Positions 9,069-18,088 are shown, counted from the stretch's first letter. The stretch: DNA of 63,438 nt from JBOFOR01 sp051654865 (GCA_051654865.1 JBOFYV010000141.1:1-63438); one strand, 5' to 3'. Program-made: numbers and translations. The notes: generated by a model not told the origin, from the sequence alone.

Positions 9069-9077
9069 ATTATATCA
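9069..9077 (-). promoter_or_regulatory. Candidate extended -10 promoter for the transketolase operon
   Basis: On the minus strand TGATATAAT reads as an extended -10 element (TATAAT at 9069-9074, TG motif just upstream), about 70 bases before the start codon. No good -35 hexamer is seen, which is acceptable with an extended -10. The rest of 9001-9363 holds the palindrome described separately, AT-rich DNA and the mazF terminator. Confidence 0.5.
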
Positions 9078-9112
9078 CTTTTATCTATATTTTTACCCTA
9101 TTTTTTAATTAA

Positions 9113-9145
9113 AACATATAAAATATGTTATTTATAACATATTTT
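9113..9145. promoter_or_regulatory. Palindromic operator candidate upstream of transketolase
   Basis: A perfect 11-bp inverted repeat AAAATATGTTA / TAACATATTTT (9120-9130 with 9135-9145, 4-base spacer) overlaps a second one, AACATAT / ATATGTT (9113-9119 with 9123-9129). Three alternating half-sites therefore lie in a row about 40-70 bases upstream of the candidate -10. There is no T-tract, so it is not a terminator. It looks like a binding site for a dimeric regulator, identity unknown. Confidence 0.5.
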
Positions 9146-9333
9146 ACCCATTTATGTTATACTTTTTCTTAATTTTAACATTAAATACATATAATTGATA
9201 GTATTTATAGCATACTTTTTTCATTTTTAAGACCATTTGTATCTCATTAAGTAATTTTAATTCAAATAAAATTTAAAATCACACCACTATGTTTTAGAAA
9301 CGTTTTCCAAGCGCACATATTTTATGTAAAAAA

Positions 9334-9363
9334 AAATTATTGATATTAAGATATCAATAATTT
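9334..9363 (-). terminator. Terminator of the alr/mazEF operon
   Basis: A perfect 13-bp stem (9351-9363 with 9334-9346, 4-base loop) is followed leftward by nine T residues. It begins directly after the mazF stop codon. Confidence 0.9.
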
Positions 9364-9714
9364 TTAAATTGTGAATAACCCTAAACTTATCTGCAAACTG
9401 TTATCCACCTTTACCATCATATTCTTATCTAGACAACCAATTTTTTCTCTTAGCCTTTTTTTATCTATTGTTCTTATTTGCTCTAAGAGAATAACTGAAT
9501 CTTTATTAAGCCCATATTCATTAGCACTAATCTCTATATGAGTAGGTAGCTTAGCCTTATTAATTTGAGATGTTATAGCCGCAACTATCACAGTTGGACT
9601 GTACTTATTACCTATGTCATTTTGTATTATCAAAACCGGTCTAACTCCACCTTGTTCTGATCCTACAACAGGACTTAAATCAGCATAGTACAAATCCCCT
9701 CGCTTTATATCCAA
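9364..9714 (-). CDS. mazF: MazF/NdoA (EndoA) mRNA interferase toxin
   Basis: This is the ribosome-independent endoribonuclease toxin of a MazEF system, which cuts single-stranded mRNA at a short recognition sequence. The core KRGDLYYADLSPVVGSEQGG and the IVAAITSQI and RTIDKKRL segments match Bacillus NdoA closely. I choose a TTG start (9712-9714). It lies one base after the antitoxin stop, has AAGGTGA eight bases upstream, and gives 116 residues, the length of Bacillus NdoA. An upstream in-frame ATG (9771) would add 19 non-family residues that overlap the antitoxin gene. Confidence 0.93.
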   Translation of the reverse strand: MDIKRGDLYYADLSPVVGSEQGGVRPVLIIQNDIGNKYSPTVIVAAITSQINKAKLPTHIEISANEYGLNKDSVILLEQIRTIDKKRLREKIGCLDKNMMVKVDNSLQISLGLFTI

Positions 9715-9715
9715 G

Positions 9716-10000
9716 TTAATACTCACCTTGGGCGATCTTCCCTTCAGCACTATCAGTGGAAGATACCTCATTTGTCATACCTAGTTCAGCTAATGATAGG
9801 TTAATTTGACCCATTTCTTTATAACCCTTTATCATAGATTCTTTAACATCTATTTTTTTCTTCTGAGTTATATAGAATTGAAAAGCAGCTTTTGCAAAGT
9901 CTTCTCTATTGCTATTCTCCATCTGCACGATATGATCAACTTCAGATATTAGAGAATCCGGTAAAGTAAAAACTATTTTTTCCTTACTTTTATTGTGCAC
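9716..10000 (-). CDS. mazE: MazE/EndoAI antitoxin, ribbon-helix-helix
   Basis: This 94-residue antitoxin has an N-terminal ribbon-helix-helix DNA-binding domain (about residues 8-50, KIVFTLPDSLISEVD) and a C-terminal tail that would wrap and inhibit MazF. It starts with GTG, preceded by GGGAGG. It lies directly before mazF and after alr, the order seen in Bacillus (alr-ndoAI-ndoA). It likely represses its own operon. The toxin start codon is TTG and the antitoxin start is GTG with a strong ribosome binding site, which would favour antitoxin output. Confidence 0.9.
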   Translation of the reverse strand: MHNKSKEKIVFTLPDSLISEVDHIVQMENSNREDFAKAAFQFYITQKKKIDVKESMIKGYKEMGQINLSLAELGMTNEVSSTDSAEGKIAQGEY

Positions 10001-10031
10001 AAAATCGCCTCCCGGGGTATACTATCATTTT

Positions 10032-11192
10032 CTATTTTACCAAATAACTATCTACTTGTAAAATTGCATCTTTTTCCATATAGACACGGTCGACCCTACG
10101 CGACACCATACATAAAACTTCATAATTAATAGTCTCTAAATCATTTGCTATTTCTTCAACCTGTTTTCCGCCGTCACCAAATATTATTACCTCATCGCCA
10201 ACTTTTATGTCTATATTTTTATCAACTTTTACCATGCACTGATCCATACAAATTCTACCTATAACATCAAAGGCCTTACCCTTAATGTATACCGCTGGTT
10301 TTTTTTGCATTCTTGTAAATCCATCTGCGTATCCAATAGGTATTGTTACTATTTTCTCAGTACTCTCTGTTCTGTACTTCAGTCCATAACTTATTCCAAC
10401 ACCAGTTTCAACATCTTTAATGTGGGATATACTAGTTTTTAATGTCATAGCTGGTTTTAGTGAAAGATTTTCTTTTTTTACTTCTTCTGAAGGATAGTGA
10501 CCATATAGTATTATACCGCATCTGACCATATTAAACCTTAGATCTAAACAATCCATAGTTGCTGCACTATTTGACACATGTTTTATAGGTATATTTATAC
10601 CCTTATCTTCTAATCTTTCCACAACAAATTTAAATCTATCTGTTTGAGTATTAGTAAATGTTTTATCCTCTTCATCTGCTACAGCAAAATGAGTATAGAT
10701 ACCTTCTATATTTACATATTCTAAGTCATAAATCTTAGAAATAGCCTCAACAGTAGATTCATCGGGGTGAAACCCTATTCTCGTCATTCCTGTATCTATT
10801 TTAATATGAACAAAAGCACTTTGTTTTATACGTTGGGCAATGGCATTAATTTTTTTTGCCATATCTAATGAAAAAACAGTTAAGATTATATTATTCCTTA
10901 TTGCTATCTCTAGCCCCTCTTCGGGTATAAATCCTAAACATAATATAGGAAGTTTTATATTATTTTCTTTTAATTCTATTGCTTCTTCTAACCTTGCAAC
11001 TGCTAAATAGTCTACTTTTTCTAATTCTAGAATCTTTGCTACTTCTACTGCTCCATGTCCGTATGCATTAGCTTTAACCACTCCACAAATTTTGGTATCT
11101 TCATTTAATATTTTTTTTATATTTCTCAAATTATATTTTATATTGTCTAGATTTATCTCTGCCCATGTAGGAGCTGTAATTCTATACTTCAT
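10032..11192 (-). CDS. alr: Alanine racemase
   Basis: This PLP enzyme interconverts L- and D-alanine for peptidoglycan; in spore formers D-alanine also affects germination. The PLP-binding Lys40 lies in VVKANAYGHG, and the catalytic Tyr of the second half lies in GISYGLKYRT (about residue 270). The 386-residue length is normal. The ATG follows GGGGGT. It lies between the YdcC-like lipoprotein gene and mazEF, conserved context in Firmicutes. Confidence 0.97.
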   Translation of the reverse strand: MKYRITAPTWAEINLDNIKYNLRNIKKILNEDTKICGVVKANAYGHGAVEVAKILELEKVDYLAVARLEEAIELKENNIKLPILCLGFIPEEGLEIAIRNNIILTVFSLDMAKKINAIAQRIKQSAFVHIKIDTGMTRIGFHPDESTVEAISKIYDLEYVNIEGIYTHFAVADEEDKTFTNTQTDRFKFVVERLEDKGINIPIKHVSNSAATMDCLDLRFNMVRCGIILYGHYPSEEVKKENLSLKPAMTLKTSISHIKDVETGVGISYGLKYRTESTEKIVTIPIGYADGFTRMQKKPAVYIKGKAFDVIGRICMDQCMVKVDKNIDIKVGDEVIIFGDGGKQVEEIANDLETINYEVLCMVSRRVDRVYMEKDAILQVDSYLVK

Positions 11193-11207
11193 TTGTTTTA
11201 TACCCCC

Positions 11208-11798
11208 TTACTTCTTCCACTCAAAGTCCTTATAATTAACTGTGAATTTAGGCTGTCCTTTAAAGTCTAGTATTTCCATTTTTTCTGGATTTTTTGTATC
11301 TACATTTACATAAAGTACTTGTTTACTAAAATACTCATTATCTCCTGGTATTTGAGTTTCAAGAACTAAACTATTGTTGGTAATTTTTATTGATACTTCT
11401 TCATTTTGAAGATAGTTCTTGATAAAGTCTCCTATAAACATATACTGCTCATTTTTGCCTACGTTAGGCAACTCTAAAATATCATCAATGTCTGGGTTTT
11501 TTACTAGTATTTTTTCATCTTTATACTCCATAACTTTTCCTTTTAAATGTTCTGGAGATATCACTTCTAACTTATAATAATTAGGCTTATTATAAGTATG
11601 AATAAATATATAATTGTGTGCACTTTTATTTCCTACTGCTTCTACCTCCGCTTTGCAAGTGTATGAAGTCATAGTAGATATTTTCTTTTGAAAGTTTTCA
11701 TATACTTCTTCTTTTGTGGACTCTCTTCTTTGACATCCTATAGCTATGCCAATAGTTAAACAAGTTAATATTAATACTACAGTCCACTTTTTTTTCAC
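11208..11798 (-). CDS. LolA-like lipoprotein (YdcC family)
   Basis: This predicted lipoprotein of 196 residues has a basic N-terminus, a hydrophobic stretch and a lipobox ending in AIGC (Cys at about residue 22). The rest has the extended beta-strand pattern of LolA/YdcC proteins, with an 'outer-membrane lipoprotein-sorting-like' fold. In Bacillus the homologue lies in the same place, between acpS and alr, and is linked to sporulation. It starts with GTG after GGGG. The exact function is unknown; it may bind a lipid or peptide on the outer face of the membrane. Confidence 0.82.
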   Translation of the reverse strand: MKKKWTVVLILTCLTIGIAIGCQRRESTKEEVYENFQKKISTMTSYTCKAEVEAVGNKSAHNYIFIHTYNKPNYYKLEVISPEHLKGKVMEYKDEKILVKNPDIDDILELPNVGKNEQYMFIGDFIKNYLQNEEVSIKITNNSLVLETQIPGDNEYFSKQVLYVNVDTKNPEKMEILDFKGQPKFTVNYKDFEWKK

Positions 11799-11820
11799 AC
11801 AAATCCCCCTATTTTATTTT

Positions 11821-12282
11821 TTATTCATTATACATAGCTCTAATTATATCGTATCTGCATATGATTCCTTTTAATTTATTTTCTCCATCTACTACAGGTA
11901 CTCTATTTATAGATTTTTTTATCATAATATTAGCTATGTCGTCAAACTTATCATCTTCATGAACCTTAACTATATCTTTAGACATTAAATCTTCAACTTT
12001 ATATGCTGCTATTTTTTTCATATCTTCTTCTATGTGTTTTACGTCGTCTAAAAATATTAATCCTTGTAAGAAATTTATAACCCTTGGTGCATCTATGTAC
12101 TTTTCTTTTTTCATAATATCTGTTTCTGATATTATTCCTACCACCTTATTTTCTTCATTAACTACGGGTAATCCTCCTATCTTTTCTTTTATTAACATCT
12201 TTGCTACATTAGCTATACTATCATCCTGTTTAGCTACAATTACTTCTGTAGTCATTATGTCTTTTGCTGTTTTATTTTTCAT
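11821..12282 (-). CDS. CBS domain pair protein
   Basis: This 153-residue protein consists only of two CBS motifs (about 1-60 and 85-150), each with the pattern AxDIM...ED/DD...ANxMI...PVVDxENKLxGI. Such stand-alone Bateman modules bind adenine nucleotides or related ligands and act as sensors. It is inserted between acpS and the ydcC-like gene, an addition to the Bacillus order, and its start codon is 5 bases from the acpS stop, so it is in the same operon. No partner can be named. Confidence 0.88.
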   Translation of the reverse strand: MKNKTAKDIMTTEVIVAKQDDSIANVAKMLIKEKIGGLPVVNEENKVVGIISETDIMKKEKYIDAPRVINFLQGLIFLDDVKHIEEDMKKIAAYKVEDLMSKDIVKVHEDDKFDDIANIMIKKSINRVPVVDGENKLKGIICRYDIIRAMYNE

Positions 12283-12286
12283 TTTC

Positions 12287-12661
12287 TCACTCCTTAATTA
12301 TAGTTATAGCATTAGCTATTGCATATTCCTTACAATGAGATATTGATACTTTTATATCTATAACATTATATTCTATGCACATTTTACTTAAATTATTATA
12401 CGTTTTGACGATAGGCTTTCCTAATTCATTTCTTGTTACTTCTATATCTTTAAAGTTAAATTTTCGAATACCTGTACCTATAGCCTTACTTATTGCTTCT
12501 TTTGCTGCAAAATTTCCAGCTATACTTTCGCACCTAAATCCACTTGACTCAAAATATTTTATTTCATTGTCTGTAAACATCTTGTTTAAAAATCTAGGAT
12601 TCTTTTCTATTGCTTCTTTTATTCTACTTATCTCAATCATATCTATCCCAATATCATACAT
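12287..12661 (-). CDS. acpS: Holo-[acyl-carrier-protein] synthase
   Basis: The enzyme transfers 4'-phosphopantetheine from CoA to acyl carrier protein. The metal-binding motif GIDMIEISRI (5-14) and the motif FAAKEAISKAIGTG (about 52-65) are both present, and the length of 124 is typical. It is the first gene of an operon that continues with the CBS protein, the lipoprotein, alr and mazEF. Confidence 0.96.
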   Translation of the reverse strand: MYDIGIDMIEISRIKEAIEKNPRFLNKMFTDNEIKYFESSGFRCESIAGNFAAKEAISKAIGTGIRKFNFKDIEVTRNELGKPIVKTYNNLSKMCIEYNVIDIKVSISHCKEYAIANAITIIKE

Positions 12662-12830
12662 ATCAATTTTACCTCCAAAAGCAATTATACTAATAGCTTA
12701 TTAATATTTATAGAATTTAAAATCCAATTAATTTTAAGTTCACTCACTATAAAGTATATTATTTCTATTATGTATTTTAAAGTACCACAAGACCTAAATT
12801 TTCTATATATAGTGTTATTATACCCAAAAA

Positions 12831-12856
12831 AAGAACTAGACTTTCGTCTAGTTCTT
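12831..12856 (-). terminator. Terminator of the atp operon
   Basis: A perfect 11-bp stem with a 4-base loop (12846-12856 with 12831-12841) is followed leftward by seven T residues. It begins only 17 bases after the atpC stop codon, so no remnant of a longer atpC can lie between. Confidence 0.92.
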
Positions 12857-12873
12857 CTATATATTAACTTTAC

Positions 12874-13137
12874 TTATTTTATCCACTCTGCAGATTCAGT
12901 AACTATAACAGTTTTTTCTTTATCTACATTCATGAAACCTCCAGATATTTTAGCATCTTGGAATTTTCCATCTTTCTTTATACGTAAAGTTCCAGTCGCA
13001 AGTCCTGTAACTAAAGGTCTATGGTTCTTTAATATACCTCTATCCCCTTCAGTAGTTCTTACTATTATCATTTCAGCTTCTCCTTGATAGAAGAATTCGT
13101 CTGGAGTAACTATTTCTAATGCAAATTCACTTGCCAT
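12874..13137 (-). CDS. atpC: ATP synthase epsilon subunit, short form
   Basis: This is the epsilon subunit of F1, which joins the central stalk to the c ring. Only 87 residues are present, against about 130-140 in most bacteria. The sequence covers the N-terminal beta-sandwich domain (IVTPDEFFYQGEAEMIIVRTTEGDRGIL ... ISGGFMNVDKEKTVIVTESAE) and stops where the C-terminal helical hairpin would begin. That helical part is the element that inhibits ATP hydrolysis in other species. The operon terminator follows 17 bases after the stop, so this is not a frameshift. Confidence 0.93.
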   Translation of the reverse strand: MASEFALEIVTPDEFFYQGEAEMIIVRTTEGDRGILKNHRPLVTGLATGTLRIKKDGKFQDAKISGGFMNVDKEKTVIVTESAEWIK

Positions 13138-13139
13138 TA

Positions 13140-14534
13140 TTATCTACTCTCCTTTGCTTTCGCAACTGCCTCTTCTACACTTCCTACATATAAGAACGCT
13201 GATTCAGGTAAGCTATCATGCTTTCCTTCTAATATTTCTTTGAAACTTCTTATAGTTTCTTTTAATGGTACATATTTACCAGGGAATCCTGTAAATTGTT
13301 CTCCAACGAAGAATGGCTGAGATAAGAATCTTTGTATCTTTCTAGCACGGTTAACTATTAGTTTATCTTCGTCAGATAATTCGTCCATACCAAGTATAGC
13401 TATTATATCTTGAAGTTCATTGTATCTTTGTAATATAGTTTGAACCCCTCTAGCTACTTCATAGTGCTCTTTACCAACTATGTTAGGGTCAAGAACTCTA
13501 GAACTAGATTCTAACGGGTCAACTGCAGGGAATATCCCTAGTGACGCTATTTGTCTAGATAAAACTGTCTTAGCATCTAAGTGAGAGAATGTTGTAGCTG
13601 GCGCCGGGTCAGTTAAGTCATCGGCAGGAACGTAAACAGCTTGAACAGATGTTATCGAACCATTCTTAGTAGATGTTATTCTCTCTTGTAATTTACCCAT
13701 CTCTGTAGCAAGTGTTGGTTGGTATCCAACTGCTGATGGTGTACGTCCAAGTAATGCTGAAACCTCAGATCCTGCTTGAGTAAATCTGAATATGTTATCA
13801 ACGAATAAAAGAACGTCTTGGTTTTCTTGATCTCTAAAGTGCTCTGCCATTGTAAGTCCTGTTAGCGCAACTCTCATTCTCGCTCCAGGTGGCTCATTCA
13901 TTTGTCCGAATACTAGAGCAGTTTTCTTTATAACTCCAGAATCAGTCATTTCATGGTAAAGGTCATTACCTTCTCTTGTTCTCTCTCCAACACCTGCGAA
14001 TACTGATATACCACCGTGTTGAGTAGCTATATTGTTTATAAGCTCTTGTATAAGAACTGTTTTACCAACACCAGCTCCTCCGAACAGACCTATCTTACCA
14101 CCTTTTAAGTAAGGTGCAAGTAAGTCAACTACCTTTATACCAGTTTCTAGTATTTCAGCAGTTGGTTGTAACTCTTCAAAAGTTGGAGCTGGTCTATGTA
14201 TTGGTGCTGTTGGAGCACTTTTTGGAGTTTCTTTACCATCAACTGCTTCACCTAATACATTAAATATTCTTCCTAATGTTGCATCTCCAACAGGAACACT
14301 TATAGGAGCTCCAGTGTCAACAACATCCATCCCTCTAACAAGTCCATCAGTAGAACTCATTGATATACATCTAACAGTATCATCGCCAACGTGTTGAGCA
14401 ACTTCTGCTACTATCTCTTCATCTCCATGCTTTATTACTAATGCATTTAATAGATTAGGTAAGCTTTTTTCAGCATCAAACTTAACATCTAATACTGGTC
14501 CTATAACCTGAACTATTTTACCTATGTTTGCCAT
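13140..14534 (-). CDS. atpD: ATP synthase beta subunit
   Basis: This is the catalytic subunit of F1. The P-loop GGAGVGKT lies near residues 152-159, and the catalytic Glu lies in GERTREGND. The region LFVDNIFRF (Walker B) and the DELSDED motif are intact. The 464-residue length is normal. It overlaps no neighbour: the atpC start follows two bases after its stop. Confidence 0.98.
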   Translation of the reverse strand: MANIGKIVQVIGPVLDVKFDAEKSLPNLLNALVIKHGDEEIVAEVAQHVGDDTVRCISMSSTDGLVRGMDVVDTGAPISVPVGDATLGRIFNVLGEAVDGKETPKSAPTAPIHRPAPTFEELQPTAEILETGIKVVDLLAPYLKGGKIGLFGGAGVGKTVLIQELINNIATQHGGISVFAGVGERTREGNDLYHEMTDSGVIKKTALVFGQMNEPPGARMRVALTGLTMAEHFRDQENQDVLLFVDNIFRFTQAGSEVSALLGRTPSAVGYQPTLATEMGKLQERITSTKNGSITSVQAVYVPADDLTDPAPATTFSHLDAKTVLSRQIASLGIFPAVDPLESSSRVLDPNIVGKEHYEVARGVQTILQRYNELQDIIAILGMDELSDEDKLIVNRARKIQRFLSQPFFVGEQFTGFPGKYVPLKETIRSFKEILEGKHDSLPESAFLYVGSVEEAVAKAKESR

Positions 14535-14550
14535 GTCCTAACCTCCTTAA

Positions 14551-15414
14551 TTATTTAGCCGATGCTGCAGCTCCTCCGACTATCTCAGATATCTCTTGAG
14601 TAACTGCTGCCTGTCTTGCTCTATTGTAACTTAATTCTAGTTTTCCTATCATTTCATTTGCATTATCTGTAGCCGATTCCATTGCTGTTCTTCTTGCAGC
14701 TTGTTCAGATGCAAATGACTCAGCTATAGCCCCATATACACTTCCTGATACATACTTAGGTAATACATATCCAAGTACAGCATCTGCTGAAGGTAAATAT
14801 TGAACTGCAGATTTCGCTTTTTTAACTTCTTTGTTTCCTTGATTTTCTATTGTAACTGGTAATAATTTAACTAATGTTGGCTCTTGAGTTAATGCAGATA
14901 TAAATTTTGTATAAACAAGATTTACTTCATCAACTTCTCCTCTTTTATAAGCTTCCATTGCAGCTTGTGCTACTCTGTTTGCGTCTTCATAAGAAGCTTG
15001 CTCAACAGTTTCTATAGAATCTATTACATCATAACCTCTTTTAGAGAAAGACTCTCTTGCTTTCTTACCTATAGGGATTACTTTTCCAGTTCCTAATTTA
15101 TTGTGTGCAGCTACAGCTTTTAGAATATTAGAGTTATAACCTCCAGCTAATCCTCTATCTCCAGCTATCACTATATAACATACGTTTTTAACGTCTCTTT
15201 CTTTCATAAATACATTCTTACTGTTACTTGTATTTCCAGCTATATCCTGTACAGTTGAGTATAAAGTATTGAAGTAAGGTTTTGTACTTTGAGCTCTTTC
15301 CTTAGCTTTTCTAAATTTTGAAGATGAAACTAATTCCATCGCTTTAGTTATTTGTCTAGTACTCTCAACACTCTTAATACGAGTTTTGATTTCCTTCATT
15401 CCAGCTCCTGCCAA
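14551..15414 (-). CDS. atpG: ATP synthase gamma subunit
   Basis: This is the rotor shaft of F1. The N-terminal helix (MKEIKTRIKSVESTRQITKAMELVSSSKFRKAK) and the C-terminal helix (ATDNANEMIGKLELSYNRARQAAVTQEISEIVGGA) that together form the coiled-coil axle are both present. The length of 287 is normal for the family. Confidence 0.97.
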   Translation of the reverse strand: MAGAGMKEIKTRIKSVESTRQITKAMELVSSSKFRKAKERAQSTKPYFNTLYSTVQDIAGNTSNSKNVFMKERDVKNVCYIVIAGDRGLAGGYNSNILKAVAAHNKLGTGKVIPIGKKARESFSKRGYDVIDSIETVEQASYEDANRVAQAAMEAYKRGEVDEVNLVYTKFISALTQEPTLVKLLPVTIENQGNKEVKKAKSAVQYLPSADAVLGYVLPKYVSGSVYGAIAESFASEQAARRTAMESATDNANEMIGKLELSYNRARQAAVTQEISEIVGGAAASAK

Positions 15415-15441
15415 TTGGGTTACCTCCTTTTTTAAAAAGGA

Positions 15442-16944
15442 TTACGCTTCTATAACAAATTTTTTCTTAAATTCATTTATAGCGTTAGTTAATTCTTGAG
15501 TGAAATCTCCAGCTTCAAGAATCTTCTTTCCTATTTCTGGATAATTCATATTAACAAATTCATATAATTCTTTTTCGAATCTAGCTATGTTATTAACAGG
15601 TATATCTGCTAATAAATCATTTGTAACTGCATGTATTATCATAACTTGATTTTCAACTTTTATTGGTTGTTGTTCACCTTGCTTAAGTACTTCAACTATT
15701 CTTTCCCCTTGAGCAAGTCTCTTTTTCGTATCTTCATCTAAGTCAGATCCGAACTGAGCGAATGCAGCAAGTTCTTTGTATTGAGAGTAAAGAAGCTTTA
15801 ATGGTCCAGCAACTTTCTTCATTGATTTTATTTGAGCTGATCCTCCAACTCTTGATACTGATATACCAGGATCAACTGCAGGTCTTATACCTGAGTAGAA
15901 TAATTCTGGTGTTAAGTATATTTGTCCATCAGTTATAGATATAACATTTGTTGGTATATATGCAGAAACGTCACCAGCTTGAGTTTCTATTATAGGTAAT
16001 GCAGTTATTGATCCTGCTCCTAATTCATCAGATAACTTTGCTGCTCTTTCTAATAATCTTGAGTGTAAGTAGAATACATCCCCAGGATAAGCTTCACGAC
16101 CTGGTGGTCTCTTAAGTAATAATGACATCTCTCTGTATGCAACGGCATGCTTAGTTAAATCATCATATACTATAAGAACGTGTTTTCCGTTAAACATGAA
16201 CTCTTCACCCATTGAAACTCCAGCATATGGTGCTAAGAATTGAAGTGGTGCAGATTCAGAAGCTGTAGCAGATACTACTATTGTGTAATCCATTGCTCCA
16301 TGCTTTTCAAATGTATTAACTAATTGAGCTACTGTAGAACGCTTTTGTCCTATAGCAACATATATACATATAACATCTTTACCTTTTTGGTTAAGTATTG
16401 TATCTACACATATAGATGTTTTACCTGTTTGTCTATCACCTATAACAAGCTCTCTTTGCCCTTTACCTACTGGTATCATGGCATCTATAGCTTTTATACC
16501 TGTTTCAAGAGGTTGATGAACAGATTTTCTATCCATTATTCCTGTAGCTTTAGACTCAACTGGTCTTCTCTTATCTGTATTTATAGGTCCTTTTCCATCT
16601 ATTGGTTGACCTAATGCATTTACAACTCTTCCTAATAAGGCATCTCCAACAGGAACAGAAACTATGTTTCCAGTTCTCTTAACGATATCGCCTTCTTTTA
16701 TACCTTGGTCATCACCAAGCATAACTGCCCCAACCATGTCTTCTTCAAGGTTAAGAGCCATTCCGTATACTTTACCAGGGAATTCTAAAAGTTCTCCAGC
16801 CATAGCATTTTCTAATCCATAAACGCTCGCTATACCATCTCCAACTTTTAAAACACTACCTGTGTCAGTTAACTCAACTTTATTTTCATAATTTTTTATT
16901 TGCTCTTTTATTATAGCACTGATTTCTTCAGGTCTTAATTTCAT
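15442..16944 (-). CDS. atpA: ATP synthase alpha subunit
   Basis: This is the non-catalytic nucleotide-binding subunit of F1. The P-loop GDRQTGKT lies near residues 169-176, and the conserved PAVDPGISVSRVGG segment and C-terminal helical domain are intact. The 500-residue length is standard. Confidence 0.98.
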   Translation of the reverse strand: MKLRPEEISAIIKEQIKNYENKVELTDTGSVLKVGDGIASVYGLENAMAGELLEFPGKVYGMALNLEEDMVGAVMLGDDQGIKEGDIVKRTGNIVSVPVGDALLGRVVNALGQPIDGKGPINTDKRRPVESKATGIMDRKSVHQPLETGIKAIDAMIPVGKGQRELVIGDRQTGKTSICVDTILNQKGKDVICIYVAIGQKRSTVAQLVNTFEKHGAMDYTIVVSATASESAPLQFLAPYAGVSMGEEFMFNGKHVLIVYDDLTKHAVAYREMSLLLKRPPGREAYPGDVFYLHSRLLERAAKLSDELGAGSITALPIIETQAGDVSAYIPTNVISITDGQIYLTPELFYSGIRPAVDPGISVSRVGGSAQIKSMKKVAGPLKLLYSQYKELAAFAQFGSDLDEDTKKRLAQGERIVEVLKQGEQQPIKVENQVMIIHAVTNDLLADIPVNNIARFEKELYEFVNMNYPEIGKKILEAGDFTQELTNAINEFKKKFVIEA

Positions 16945-16959
16945 GGATTCACCGCCATT

Positions 16960-17502
16960 CTAAGATATTACTTGAGATAATGATTCTTTCATCTTCGCTA
17001 AACGAGTCTTGATTGTTCCATCTATCTCTTCGTTTCCAAGCCTTACTAGAACTCCTCCTAGTACAGACTCATCAACCTTATTTTCTAAAGTAACATTTTT
17101 ATTGTATTTACTTGAAAGCTTAGCTTCAAGTGTTTTTAATTCATCTTTGCTCATAGCTATTGCTGTTATTGCAATACCTTCTATGATATTGTTCTTTTCA
17201 TTTAATAGAGTCTTATAAGATTTTAATACCGCTTCTATAGCAGACATCCTATCTTTATCTATCATTATCTTTAGGAAATTAGTTAAGTTTTGGCTTAATT
17301 CTTTTCCTAATACTTTTTCTACTAAATCTCTTTTTTCTCCCTTTCCTACAAGTGGAGATTTTAAAACATTAAAGAAATCTTTATTTGATTCCAATATATC
17401 TACTACTGCATTTAATTCTTCATATAATTTAGTAGTTGAATTAGTTTCTTCTCCTACTTGAAATAGGGCTTCAGCGTATCTTTCTGCAACAACACTTATC
17501 AT
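16960..17502 (-). CDS. atpH: ATP synthase delta subunit
   Basis: This peripheral stalk subunit joins F1 to the b dimer. It has the N-terminal helical bundle (AERYAEALFQVGEE) and the C-terminal signature DESVLGGVLVRLGNEEIDGTIKTRL. The length is 180. Its start overlaps the stop of atpF by 4 bases, which suggests translational coupling. Confidence 0.95.
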   Translation of the reverse strand: MISVVAERYAEALFQVGEETNSTTKLYEELNAVVDILESNKDFFNVLKSPLVGKGEKRDLVEKVLGKELSQNLTNFLKIMIDKDRMSAIEAVLKSYKTLLNEKNNIIEGIAITAIAMSKDELKTLEAKLSSKYNKNVTLENKVDESVLGGVLVRLGNEEIDGTIKTRLAKMKESLSQVIS

Positions 17503-17999
17503 TTAGCTTCGCCTACCTCTTTTATAAAGTTATTTATTAACTCTTCATGCTTAGACTTGTCTATATCTTTTTCAATAACTTTAGATGCAGCTAATAATGC
17601 TATGTTTGAAATATCAGATTGTATTTCATTCATAACCTTTTGTCTTTCTTGTTCTACATCCTTGCTAGCTTTTTCTTTTATAGATTGAGCTTCTTGCTTT
17701 GCAGTAGATATTATTTCTGTTTCTTTTTGCTCTGCTCTTAAAGTAGCTTGCTTTATTATTTCTTGTCCTTCAGCCTTAGCAGTACTTACTTTTTCTTCGT
17801 ATTCCTTTTTAAGATTTATACCTTCTGTTTTAGCTTTTTCACCTTCTGCTAAGTTAGCTTTGATGTCATTTTCTCTTGCTTCAATCACCGTCATAACAGG
17901 TTTGAAAAGAAGCTTCTTTAATAACCAAAACACTAAGAAAGTATTTATTAGCTGGAACACTAATTCATATGATATGCCTATAAGTGGCTTTAATTCCAT
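17499..17999 (-). CDS. atpF: ATP synthase b subunit
   Basis: This membrane-anchored peripheral stalk subunit has one N-terminal transmembrane helix (about residues 9-28) and a long charged helix rich in Ala, Glu and Lys (about 35-150) that forms the dimeric right-handed coil. The length is 166. Position and partners leave no doubt. Confidence 0.95.
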   Translation of the reverse strand: MELKPLIGISYELVFQLINTFLVFWLLKKLLFKPVMTVIEARENDIKANLAEGEKAKTEGINLKKEYEEKVSTAKAEGQEIIKQATLRAEQKETEIISTAKQEAQSIKEKASKDVEQERQKVMNEIQSDISNIALLAASKVIEKDIDKSKHEELINNFIKEVGEAK

Positions 18000-18088
18000 T
18001 GTGTATCCTCCTTTCTACCAATCACAATTCATAATTAGGAGATGGATTAACCATCTCCTATTCATAAATTTTCACACTAATATTTTAA

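Noticed and set aside
9290..9306. cre-like sequence TAGAAACGTTTTCC (CcpA site) upstream of transketolase
   Set aside because: It deviates from the cre consensus at two key positions and lies more than 200 bases from the candidate promoter, close to the mazF terminator.
12857..12873. Frameshifted remains of the C-terminal domain of epsilon
   Set aside because: There are only 17 bases between the atpC stop and the terminator, so no remains can be present.
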